A DNA stretch of 7,270 nucleotides from Verrucomicrobiia bacterium (GCA_017880715.1 JADGRT010000145.1:1-7270), one strand, 5' to 3'; numbered from the stretch's first letter, positions 1 to 5,849 are shown. Numbers and translations: made by a program. The notes: generated from the letters alone by a model not told the origin.

Positions 1-1
1 A

Positions 2-241
2 AATTACTACACGCAGATTTATCCCGAACTCGGCGGACGTTTTTACGACGAGATGGAGCGGCTCATTCAAGATGTCCGCCGCGACCCAAAACGCTTCCGC
101 CATTTTGACCCGCCCGCGCAACGGCATTTCTCAACCGTCTTTCCGTATGCGGTGATTTACGTCGAGCAGCCCGGCCGCATCTGGATTCTGGCGATGATGC
201 ACCTGAAACGCCGTCCGGGTTATTGGAAAAGCCGGGTTTAA
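2..241 (+). CDS. RelE/ParE-family toxin, 5'-truncated by window edge
   Basis: This is the C-terminal 79 residues of a small toxin of the RelE/ParE (plasmid stabilisation) superfamily. The frame is open from base 2, so the start lies outside the window; the internal ATG at 53 is not the likely start. Readable family signatures are an N-terminal helix ending 'YPELGGRFYDEMERLI', then 'DPKRF', then the beta-strand core 'FPYAVIYVEQPGRIWILAMMH', and the C-terminal 'RRPGYW'. The last two are very characteristic of ParE-like proteins annotated in many soil bacteria. Family members inhibit translation or DNA gyrase and are normally encoded just downstream of, or overlapping, their antitoxin gene. That partner would lie to the left, outside the window. 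Whether this copy cleaves mRNA or targets gyrase cannot be told from the sequence. Nothing in the visible part suggests decay. Confidence 0.85.
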   Translation, partial: NYYTQIYPELGGRFYDEMERLIQDVRRDPKRFRHFDPPAQRHFSTVFPYAVIYVEQPGRIWILAMMHLKRRPGYWKSRV

Positions 242-287
242 TTCTCAACGCCGGTGAATTTCAAAAAACAAGAATAGTTTGAACGAC

Positions 288-330
288 CGCCCTCATCCCG
301 GCCTTCTCCCCCGGGAAGAAGGAGAAACCT
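288..330. repeat. CCCTC-type intergenic repeat with small hairpin
   Basis: A pyrimidine-rich segment (CCGCCCTCATCCCGG, then CCTTCT and AGAAGG arms at 302-307 and 317-322) can fold into a short stem-loop. It resembles the dispersed 'CCCTCACCCCGGCCCTCTCCC ... GGGAGAGGG' intergenic elements seen between genes in many proteobacterial and verrucomicrobial genomes. That resemblance is from memory and has not been searched. No T run follows, so it is a poor intrinsic terminator for the toxin gene. Confidence 0.5.
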
Positions 331-442
331 TCGCCGCGTCTTGGGAATGTTGTGCGACGGGATTGGTCGGATGATTTTCCAACAAACAGAAATCTGGCTG
401 CGGTTTGTCCTCTCCTTGCAATCCCTCGCCCATGGGAACGGG

Positions 443-681
443 AGACCGTGCGCAGATGATTTCAGACCGTGCTCACCTGATGCCAGACGGTGTTTCGGCG
501 ACGGCAGACCGTGTTCCGACGATGTTAGATCGTGTTCCGATGAAGCCAGACCGTGTTTCGATGACCCCAGACTGTGTTCCAACGATGCCAGACCATGTTC
601 CGATGACCCTAGACCGTGTTCCGGCGATGTTAGACGGTGTTCCGACGACCCTAGACCGAGTTCCGGCAGTGTTAGCCGTGG
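443..681. repeat. 21-bp tandem repeat (minisatellite), 11 full copies plus a partial
   Basis: Units start at 443, 464, 485, 506, 527, 548, 569, 590, 611, 632 and 653, with a degenerate partial copy from 674. Each full unit is exactly 21 bases and begins AGACCGTGTTCC or a close variant, followed by a GAYGATGYY-like end. The edge copies (first, second, third, eleventh) are the most diverged. Because 21 is a multiple of three and the units lack stops, long frames stay open on both strands: heptapeptides like RPCSDDA in one plus frame, DRVPTML in another, SSEHGLA on the minus strand. Substitutions are not concentrated at third positions of any frame, and no ribosome binding site precedes a start, so I read it as a non-coding minisatellite. 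There are no spacers between units, so it is not a CRISPR array. Confidence 0.9.
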
Positions 682-833
682 AAAACCCCCGGTCATGCGC
701 CAAGACCATGGCAAATGACTGATTTACAGGCATCTAAAGGCTGACCAACCACCTCCACCACCCACCAAAATCACCTCTTCGGCGGCGGCGATGACATCCC
801 CAAGCCGGAATCTTTGGTCGGGAGCGGGGAAAA

Positions 834-851
834 GCGGCGGAGGGCCGCCGC
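834..851. repeat. Perfect inverted repeat, 7-bp stem
   Basis: GCGGCGG (834-840) and CCGCCGC (845-851) form a perfect 7-bp GC-only stem around the four-base loop AGGG. It sits directly to the left of the larger hairpin at 849-909 and shares its last bases with that hairpin, so the two folds would compete. Confidence 0.65.
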
Positions 852-909
852 ACTCCAGGACGCTGACGCGCAAACCAGTGGCCACGGACAACGCGAAGCG
901 TCTTGTGCG
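849..909. repeat. Long imperfect hairpin I of the intergenic structured element
   Basis: Arms pair in three steps: CGCAC (849-853) with GTGCG (905-909); AGGACGCT (857-864) with AGCGTCTT (897-904), including one G-T pair; and CGCG (867-870) with CGCG (892-895). Short internal bulges separate the steps. The apical loop carries the self-complementary GTGGCCAC (878-885). About 17 paired positions make this unlikely to be chance even in GC-rich DNA, though an energy calculation has not been done. Confidence 0.6.
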
Positions 910-921
910 CCAGTCCTCTGG

Positions 922-999
922 CGCTTTGGCCGGGCGGGATGTAGCGTCGAGCCTGTGGCTCGACCGGTTCGGCCACAGGCCGAACGTTACAACCAAGCG
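922..999. repeat. Long imperfect hairpin II of the intergenic structured element
   Basis: The core is a perfect 9-bp stem, GCCTGTGGC (951-959) with GCCACAGGC (972-980). It is capped by CGA/TCG (961-963 with 969-971) around loop CCGGT, leaving T960 bulged. Outside the core, TGTAGCGT (940-947) pairs with ACGTTACA (984-991) with one G-T wobble, then CGCT and TTGG pieces (922-929) pair with CCAAGCG (993-999) across a ten-base one-sided bulge. The nested arms make a rod-like element of roughly 25 pairs. It could be a REP/MITE-like mobile repeat or an RNA structure; no transposase gene is adjacent. Confidence 0.65.
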
Positions 1000-1139
1000 G
1001 CCCGGTGCCAGCCGGTGCCGGACACAAGGGGTGGCCACGGCAAAGACCGGAGGCCGGGGGCATTTTCCGAGGTGGCGACAACGCTTGGATGGATTCCACT
1101 TGTATTTAATAAAATCAGGGTCTTAACTTCCCGAAATTT

Positions 1140-2077
1140 ATGGCTGACTTTAATCGCAAGAAACTACAGGTCTTTGTTTCGTCAACTTTCAGTGACTTAA
1201 TCAAGCAACGTCAGGCCGCAGTCGAGCGATTCTTGCGGCAGGGCATATTCCGGCTGGCATGGAATTGTTCACGGCGGGCGATGAATCTCAAATGGAAGTC
1301 ATCAAACAGTGGATTGATGAATCGGATGTTTATCTCCTCATTCTCGGTGGTCGTTATGGAAGCATTGAACCCAAGACTGGGAAAAGCTATTCGCACTTGG
1401 AATATGAATATGCCCTCTCAAAAGGAAGACCTTTGTTTGCCTGTGTGATAAAGGATGAGGCAATTGATGCACGAGTGAAAACCGAAGGGAAAGAAATTTT
1501 GGAATTGGAAAACCCGCAAAAGCTAAAAGAATTTCGTGCCGAAGTTCTCTCAAAGATGAGTGAGTTCTGGGAAGACACTAAAGACATCAAAATCACAATC
1601 ACAGGAAAACTATCGCAATTGATGAAGCGGGAAGAGTTGGTTGGTTGGGTTCGACCAAGCACGCAATCCAATCTGCCAGCCCTCGCTGACGAAATTGCTC
1701 GTCTGAGTAGAGAAAATGCACAGTTGCGCAATCAAGCCGCAAATGGGAATCAAGAAGACCGAATTAATGGGCTCACATTTCTTGAACTCAAAGCCATTCT
1801 CGAACAGAAAGGTGTATTGGATTTTTTAGTTGAGAATCAATTGCAGTTGAATAATTTTAATCAAACCTATGGGTTTAAGGCCGAAACCCGCGACGCTCGA
1901 CAGAAAATTCAAGAATTACAACTGCGTGGCCTTGCAACAGAAAGCAAAAGAATTCCAAGCTATTTTGTAATAACCGAAGCCGGGCGAGTATTTCTGAATA
2001 AATACGATTCGTGGAAACTCACTTCAAAAAACGCCAGTTTACCCGGAGCCGAAAAGTCTTCTTCCACGATAGTCTGA
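1140..2077 (+). pseudogene. DUF4062 domain protein (TIR/SLOG-like), interrupted by a one-base frameshift
   Basis: Two overlapping frames together encode one DUF4062 protein of about 312 residues. The first (from ATG 1140) gives 'KLQVFVSSTFSDLIKQRQAAVERFLRQ', the family's opening strand and helix. The second carries the direct continuation 'GHIPAGMELF', then 'IDESDVYLLILGGRYGSIE' and 'SYSHLEYEYALSKGRPLFACVI', the rest of the domain. Homology moves from one frame to the other at the GGG at 1241-1243, where one missing base explains the break. A heptad-like stretch 'LADEIARLSRENAQLRNQ' suggests a short coiled coil, followed by a possible winged-helix C-terminus ('ELQLRGLATESKRIPSYFVITEAGRVFL'). 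DUF4062 domains occur in STAND NTPases and in defence or signalling proteins; the substrate is unknown. The gene is visibly AT-richer than its surroundings, which suggests acquisition. No strong Shine-Dalgarno precedes 1140, and an in-frame stop at 1110 limits upstream starts. A sequencing error is the main alternative to true inactivation; the downstream part alone (ATG 1259, 272 residues) would lack the first beta-strand. Confidence 0.85.
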
Positions 2078-2100
2078 TTTTCTATCCAAGGTAATTTAAA

Positions 2101-2117
2101 AGGCTTTTCGAAAGCCT
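2101..2117. terminator. Hairpin, possible weak terminator (better on minus strand)
   Basis: AGGCTTT (2101-2107) and AAAGCCT (2111-2117) form a perfect 7-bp stem with a TCG loop, in the convergent gap after the DUF4062 gene. Read on the minus strand the stem is followed by TTTTAAATT, a modest U-rich tail. On the plus strand no T run follows immediately. It may end the minus-strand gene whose remnant lies at 2082-2347. Confidence 0.4.
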
Positions 2118-2186
2118 CACCGATCCCTTTTTCAAAAGAAACTCCGCCAGCGCTTCGAGCGGCGTGGCTTTGCCTTTGAAAATTTT

Positions 2187-2248
2187 CAGCGCGGCAAACG
2201 CCTTGGCCGTCAGTTGCGCCGCGATTATTCCTCGATTTCTCCAAGTCC
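2187..2248. repeat. Direct repeat, left copy (62 bp identical to 7209-7270)
   Basis: Bases 2187-2248 are identical to 7209-7270, at an offset of 5,022 bp and in the same orientation. Similarity continues leftward to about 2130 with roughly a dozen mismatches. The right copy runs off the window, so the full repeat may be longer. The two copies bracket the GH54 and VKOR-DsbA genes. Confidence 0.95.
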
Positions 2249-2335
2249 AAGATGGATGGGCAGCTCGCCTTTGGCACGGCCACGTCTTGGTCCGCGTTTG
2301 GCGTCCCCCGCAGTCAAGATTTTGCTTCCGGCCAC
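2225..2335 (-). CDS. Small unrecognised ORF or 3' remnant, '...KGELPIHLGLGEIEE'
   Basis: On the minus strand a frame open from 2347 to a TAA at 2225-2227 could start at GTG 2333-2335 and give 36 residues. It has a basic centre (KRGPRRGRAKGE) followed by LPIHLGLGEIEE. Its end overlaps the beginning of the other minus-strand frame (2082-2248), and the identical arrangement ('GLGEIEE' stop, then the second frame) is present in the right-edge copy at 7247-7270. It could be a genuine tiny gene, the C-terminus of a larger protein whose 5' part was lost when the GH54 gene came to lie upstream, or the first half of a frameshifted single gene. I do not recognise it, and the start is a guess. Confidence 0.3.
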   Translation of the reverse strand: MAGSKILTAGDAKRGPRRGRAKGELPIHLGLGEIEE

Positions 2336-2354
2336 TGGGATGGCGGTTTATACT
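2326..2354 (+). promoter_or_regulatory. Possible sigma70-type promoter for the GH54 gene
   Basis: TATACT at 2349-2354 matches the -10 consensus at five of six positions and lies 75 bases before the GH54 start. A weak -35 candidate, TTCCGG at 2326-2331, is 17 bases upstream; a slightly better TTGCTT at 2322-2327 would give an overlong 21-base spacer. This is a by-eye match only. Confidence 0.25.
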
Positions 2355-2428
2355 GCGCCCTGATTTCCCTTGGCGGTCACCGGCAGAGAGCCAAATGGAA
2401 ATCTTAGATTAAAGAATAGGATACGAAT

Positions 2429-5400
2429 ATGAAAATGCTAAACATGAAAACACGAATCGGTTTTGTCACAATTCTCGCGCTGGCGCTCACGCTGCCGGTC
2501 GCCACGTTGATAGTGGCCCAACAGGCCGGGGCGGGACGCAATGGCTCTCCGCCCAGGCCGCAAGGTCCATGTGACATCTACGCCGCCGGCGGCTCCCCTT
2601 GCGTGGCAGCCCACAGCACTACGCGCGCGCTGTATGCCTCCTACAACGGCCCGCTCTATCAGGTCTTGCGCCAGTCGGACGGCAAGACCCTGGACATCGG
2701 TGTCGTCCAGCCCTCCGCGACGGATGCGGGCGGATACGCCGACGCGGCTGCGCAGGACGCTTTCTGTGCCAACACTTATTGCTGGATTGCCACCGTCTAC
2801 GACCAGTCCGGCCATGGCAACCACCTCACCCAGGCGCCCCGCGGCCCTGCAGGCACCGTCATGGTCATGGGTGGCTTTAACAACGTCCCGGTCGCCGACT
2901 GGGCGCCGATTACGATCATGGGCCACAAAGCCTACGGCATCTTCATCGCTCCGGGCATGGGCCTCCGCAACGACAACCCCCACGGCACAGCGGTTGACGA
3001 CCAGGCGGAGGGGCAGTATTGGGTCGTGAACGGCCATCACTACAACAGCGGCTGCTGCTTCGACTACGGCAATGGCGAGATCGATAGCCGCGACGACGGC
3101 AACGGCACCATGGAAACCACCTACTTCGGCAACCAGCCCACTTGGTATCATGGTCCACCTCCCGGACCGTGGATCATGACCGACCAGGAGAACAACCTGG
3201 TAGGTTGTGTCACCACGAATGGAACCAAGAACTGCGACCTGCCGATCATCAAATGGCGATTCGTGACGGCCACGGCCGACGGCGAAGCGCACCACTGGAG
3301 ATCCATGGGCGGCGACGCGCAAACGGGTGAACTGAATATCATGTTCGACGGACCGCGCGTCAACAAGTCCTATGACCCGATGCGCAAGCAGGGGGCCATC
3401 ATCATGGGCAACGGCGGCGACAACAGCAACGGCTCGGATGGCACCGTCTATGAAGCGGCGATGACGGCCGCAGGCACCTTCCCGACGCTTGAGACCCAGC
3501 AGAAAGTGCAGGCCAACGTCGTGGCTGCCAAATACGACTTGCCGCGATTGAGCCTGACGCCGGCGTCTGCTATTGACACGCCGCCCGGACTCCAGACGTT
3601 CTCACCGGGATCCTCGCAGGACACCACCGTATCGTTCAGGAATACTTCAGGGGCACCCGCAGAGGGAGTCAAGTTGAGCATTTCCGTGCCAGCGGGTTGG
3701 ACCTCCGTCGTGTCTGGCACCACTGAGACGTCCAAGACGTTTGCTGAACCGGTCGCGCCGGGTGCGAGCGTGAGTGCGACCTTCAAGGTCACCTCGGGGC
3801 CGGCGGCCTTCAACGGCGATCTGGTCGCCAACGCTTCTTGGACGATGGCTGGCGCAAGCCAATCTGAGACAGCGATTGAAAAGGCACGGAATGTCAGCCC
3901 GGTCAAGATCAACGAGTTTGCAGTCAATTCGACGGACTCGTTCATCGAGCTTTACAACGCCGGCGACAGTGACGTTGACCTCTCTGGCTGGATCCTGACC
4001 CAGCACCCGATCGCGCAGCCCATCTTCTCTTCGGTGAAGATCCCGGCCGGGACGAAACTCGCAACCAAAGGCTTCTACCTACTCGGGCTCGCCAACTCCG
4101 GGCTGGCGGCCCCCGCGCAAAAGGGTGATACCACCCTCTACGTCCGAAGCACGAACGGCATGAACGTCGGCGACACGATTCAAATTGACACCGGCTCCGA
4201 CGTGGAAACCCGCAAGATCGCAAGTGTGGGGACGGCGGCTGGCGGCAGCACGACGCTGTGGCAACCGCTCCCTGACGGTCCGGTGATCACGATCCCACCT
4301 GGCTCGAGCAGTGTGCCGTTCACCAGCGCGGGCGGCGGTTTCGGCGGGGGCGGGGGCGGCTTTGCGGTCGAAGTCGGCCAGAAGCTTGGCCTCGGCTATG
4401 GCGCCAATTTCCCCGCCGTCGCGAATACCGTTGAAAAGTATGAGGTGGTCACGGTCACCGAGGTCGGCAAGCCGGGCACGCAAACCTATCTGGCGGCGGA
4501 CGCGAAAGCCGGCGACACCACCATCAGGGTAAGGAACGCCGGCAACATCTCGGTCGGCGAGAAAATCAACTTGGACATTGACAGCGTCGGCCACGGGACT
4601 GAGACCGTCACGGTCAAGAGCAACACCGCGACGGCAGGCGGCGGCGGACGCGGTGGCGGCGGCGCGAGCCTAGAACTCGAGGCCCCACTGAAGTTCAACC
4701 ATGCGAACAACCTGCCTTTCAGCGTCAGGGGAACGGGCATCAGCTTCCAGCCGGCGACGGCCTTTGCCCACTCGAGCAACGAGCCGCTCCAACCGCTCGG
4801 CACCGGCATCACGCTCGACAGCCCCCTGGCCAACGACCACGCGATCAACGCGGTTGTGCGTGACGCCGCGGTCACGACTGCGGGCTACCAAGGGACTCCG
4901 GCGCCCAACCAGTGGTTCGGAGGTCCCGCCCTCGCCAACGCCGGCAACATGGTGCTGCGTGACGCCGCTGGCCTGGTCGTTGACAGCCTCAACTACGGCA
5001 GCGTGGTTGACCCATGGGCGGCGCAGGGTTACCAAGGCACGTCCCCGGGAAGTGGCAATTTCGTGGCTTCGCCCAGCGCGGGTCGCGGTGGCTTCGGTGG
5101 GCGGGGCGGTCCGGCCGCCGGCACGCCCAATCGGAGCGCTGGCCGCTACCCGGACGGTGTTGGCACCGGCAACAACGGCAACGATTTCCTGGTGCAGACC
5201 GCCATGACCTTGGCTCTTGATTCGGCCGCCGGTGGGAACAATATCAAAGTCGCCAGCGTGGCAGATTTTGCCGCCGGCCAAACGATTAATATTGATGCGG
5301 GCGCGAACCGCGAGAGCGCCGTCATCGCGACGGTTGGCACGGCAGGCGGCACCGCGGTGGGCACTGCCACTGACGTGGGCGCGACTGTAATCCCTGTCGC

Positions 5401-5716
5401 CAACGCTGCAGGCTTTGGCGCCGGCCAGACCATCACCGTTGACAGTGGCACGAACCTTGAGACGGCGGTTGTCGCCTCCGTCACCGGAGGCGGCAGAGGC
5501 CGCGGCGGTTTTGGCGGCGGCAGAGGCGGACCTGGCGGCGCCTCAATCACCGTCGCCGCGCCGCTCACTATTGCGCACGCTGTGGGCGCACAGGTCTCCG
5601 GCAGCGGCATCACCCTCACTGGTGCATTGACCAAGGCGCATGCCAGCGGGGCGCAGGTCGGTGGCCACGGTCCCACGCCCGGTGCGCCCAACCAGTTTGC
5701 CCGGAGAACTCAGTGA
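2429..5716 (+). CDS. Secreted GH54-type alpha-L-arabinofuranosidase with NEW3-like and split lamin-tail (LTD) domains
   Basis: Predicted exported enzyme of 1,095 residues that removes terminal arabinofuranose from plant polysaccharides such as arabinoxylan. The ATG at 2429 has AGGA at 2418-2421, seven bases away. Residues 1-30 form a signal peptide (basic start, hydrophobic 10-29, VA-QQ cleavage). Residues 46-370 match the fungal AbfB catalytic domain closely: Cys48/Cys58 (GPCDIYAAGGSPC), 'HSTTRALY', Cys113/Cys118 (FCANTYC), 'YDQSGHGNHLTQAP', the rare adjacent pair Cys209-Cys210 (CCFDYGNGE), nucleophile Glu254 in PWIMTDQENN, and acid/base Asp331 in GGDNSNG. The CC-to-Glu spacing of 44 equals that between the known 176/177 pair and E221 of the Aspergillus enzyme. 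The usual arabinose-binding CBM42 is absent. Instead come a NEW3-like beta domain (about 374-480) and an LTD starting VKINEF (492) that resumes at about 830 and 903 and ends TPGAPN (1083-1088). Repeated modules and Gly/Arg-rich tracts fill the gaps. Substrate and in vivo role are inferred. Confidence 0.9.
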   Translation: MKMLNMKTRIGFVTILALALTLPVATLIVAQQAGAGRNGSPPRPQGPCDIYAAGGSPCVAAHSTTRALYASYNGPLYQVLRQSDGKTLDIGVVQPSATDAGGYADAAAQDAFCANTYCWIATVYDQSGHGNHLTQAPRGPAGTVMVMGGFNNVPVADWAPITIMGHKAYGIFIAPGMGLRNDNPHGTAVDDQAEGQYWVVNGHHYNSGCCFDYGNGEIDSRDDGNGTMETTYFGNQPTWYHGPPPGPWIMTDQENNLVGCVTTNGTKNCDLPIIKWRFVTATADGEAHHWRSMGGDAQTGELNIMFDGPRVNKSYDPMRKQGAIIMGNGGDNSNGSDGTVYEAAMTAAGTFPTLETQQKVQANVVAAKYDLPRLSLTPASAIDTPPGLQTFSPGSSQDTTVSFRNTSGAPAEGVKLSISVPAGWTSVVSGTTETSKTFAEPVAPGASVSATFKVTSGPAAFNGDLVANASWTMAGASQSETAIEKARNVSPVKINEFAVNSTDSFIELYNAGDSDVDLSGWILTQHPIAQPIFSSVKIPAGTKLATKGFYLLGLANSGLAAPAQKGDTTLYVRSTNGMNVGDTIQIDTGSDVETRKIASVGTAAGGSTTLWQPLPDGPVITIPPGSSSVPFTSAGGGFGGGGGGFAVEVGQKLGLGYGANFPAVANTVEKYEVVTVTEVGKPGTQTYLAADAKAGDTTIRVRNAGNISVGEKINLDIDSVGHGTETVTVKSNTATAGGGGRGGGGASLELEAPLKFNHANNLPFSVRGTGISFQPATAFAHSSNEPLQPLGTGITLDSPLANDHAINAVVRDAAVTTAGYQGTPAPNQWFGGPALANAGNMVLRDAAGLVVDSLNYGSVVDPWAAQGYQGTSPGSGNFVASPSAGRGGFGGRGGPAAGTPNRSAGRYPDGVGTGNNGNDFLVQTAMTLALDSAAGGNNIKVASVADFAAGQTINIDAGANRESAVIATVGTAGGTAVGTATDVGATVIPVANAAGFGAGQTITVDSGTNLETAVVASVTGGGRGRGGFGGGRGGPGGASITVAAPLTIAHAVGAQVSGSGITLTGALTKAHASGAQVGGHGPTPGAPNQFARRTQ
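4103..4919 (+). other. Module block 1 inserted in the LTD of the GH54 protein
   Basis: Residues about 559-829 separate the first half of the LTD (ending FYLLGLANSG) from its continuation (GGPALANAGNMVLRDAAG). The block has two related modules, 'KGDTTLYVRSTNGMNVGDTIQID' (565-587) and 'KAGDTTIRVRNAGNISVGEKINLD' (693-716). It also has three 'L-x-x-x-HA'-type strands (H758, H781, H804), two of them introduced by GTGI. Two glycine tracts (635-645 and 737-745) sit between strands. The internal-repeat reading is direct; that this is an insertion into an LTD is inference. Confidence 0.6.
5198..5671 (+). other. Module block 2 inserted in the LTD of the GH54 protein
   Basis: Residues about 924-1081 lie between 'SAGRYPDGVGTGNNGNDFLVQ' and the LTD-terminal 'PTPGAPNQF'. 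They hold two further copies of the module, 'NNIKVASVADFAAGQTINID' (937-956) and 'ATVIPVANAAGFGAGQTITV' (985-1004), each followed by an Asn-Arg/Leu-Glu-x-Ala-Val segment. Two 'LTxAHAxGAQV' strands follow (H1050, H1071). A Gly/Arg tract (GGGRGRGGFGGGRGGPGG, 1020-1037) interrupts the last module. These modules are alike enough to block 1 to indicate a shared origin. Confidence 0.65.
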
Positions 5717-5775
5717 GGACGCCTGTGGAACTAAATTAGACGGCAGTTGTTGCACCGTCCCGGAAAACACAGTTG

Positions 5776-5812
5776 AAAGCTCCGCGGCTTGATTGCGGGT
5801 CGCGGAGTTTTT
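5776..5812 (+). terminator. Intrinsic terminator after the GH54 gene
   Basis: CTCCGCG (5780-5786) pairs perfectly with CGCGGAG (5801-5807) around a 14-base loop, followed directly by TTTTT (5808-5812). Upstream A residues (5776-5778) can extend the stem into the T run. It lies 60 bases after the GH54 stop and is the best terminator in the window. It also overlaps the 5'-most possible start of the next gene, which argues against that start. Confidence 0.85.
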
Positions 5813-5849
5813 GTTCCTCCGCGAAGGTTACGCTCAAAAGGATCGAACT

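Larger units (their letters stand above)
720..1139. other. Gene-free GC-rich intergenic block with structured repeats
   Basis: This stretch of about 420 bases has no convincing gene. Overlapping open frames on both strands are all low-complexity Arg/Pro/Gly/Ala translations without ribosome binding sites or recognisable domains. Instead it contains several inverted repeats (listed separately), the palindrome GTGGCCAC twice (878-885 and 1031-1038), and the direct repeat CCGGTGCC twice within 1000-1020. The composition switches abruptly to AT-rich at about 1100, just before the DUF4062 gene. From memory, similar translated fragments such as 'SVLECGGPPPLF' recur in spurious annotations of Verrucomicrobiota genomes, which would fit a dispersed intergenic repeat family. 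Confidence 0.6.
2082..2248 (-). pseudogene. 3' part of an unrecognised gene, copy A of the direct repeat
   Basis: Reading the minus strand from about 2248 leftward gives 'RGIIAAQLTAKAFAAL', then 'KIFKGKATPLEALAEFLLKKGS', then a tail 'VRLSKSLLNYLG' to a TAG at 2082-2084. The same protein end occurs at 7140-7270 as '...LDIFKGRAIALEALAEFLLKRDK' with an immediate stop. The DNA differences between copies include synonymous changes (GAA/GAG, CTG/CTT) and conservative swaps (Arg/Lys), which argues that this frame was once under protein-level selection. No usable start codon exists in this frame upstream, and copy A runs about 12 residues past the stop position of copy B through the hairpin at 2101-2117. 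This looks like a decayed or rearranged copy. I do not recognise the family; the helical, Ala/Leu-rich composition gives no function. Confidence 0.5.

Noticed and set aside
443..681. CRISPR array
   Set aside because: Units are contiguous 21-mers without spacers, and no cas genes are present.
238..714. Minus-strand frame of 158 residues with SSEHGLA repeats
   Set aside because: Same cause: the repeat period is a multiple of three, so all stop-free frames stay open. The N-terminal part lies outside the array and resembles no protein.
341..718. Plus-strand frame of 125 residues with RPCSDD-type repeats
   Set aside because: It is created by the 21-bp minisatellite. It has no ribosome binding site, no third-position bias and no known domain, and equally long frames exist on the other strand.
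1085..1115. Promoter for DUF4062 (TTGGAT ... TAAAAT)
   Set aside because: Spacing is 19 bases and the -35 match is partial; in AT-rich DNA several equally weak alternatives exist.
724..1126. Several overlapping frames of 100-130 residues on both strands
   Set aside because: Arg/Pro/Gly-rich translations of structured GC-rich DNA with no ribosome site or domain; they contradict each other on opposite strands.
1960..2283. Minus-strand frame of 107 residues across the end of the DUF4062 gene
   Set aside because: It overlaps the well-supported plus gene and uses a frame different from the two that are conserved between the repeat copies.
2438..3322. Minus-strand frame of 294 residues
   Set aside because: It lies entirely antisense to the GH54 catalytic domain, whose conserved residues fix the plus frame. 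It is a high-GC shadow.
4079..5691. Long minus-strand frames (129-203 residues) opposite the module blocks
   Set aside because: Shadows of a GC-rich, Gly/Ala-rich plus-strand gene; no domain or ribosome site.
5793..5849. Upstream TTG start for the VKOR-DsbA gene
   Set aside because: It would begin inside the terminator hairpin and lacks a Shine-Dalgarno, while the TTG at 5850 has AAAAGGA at ideal spacing.
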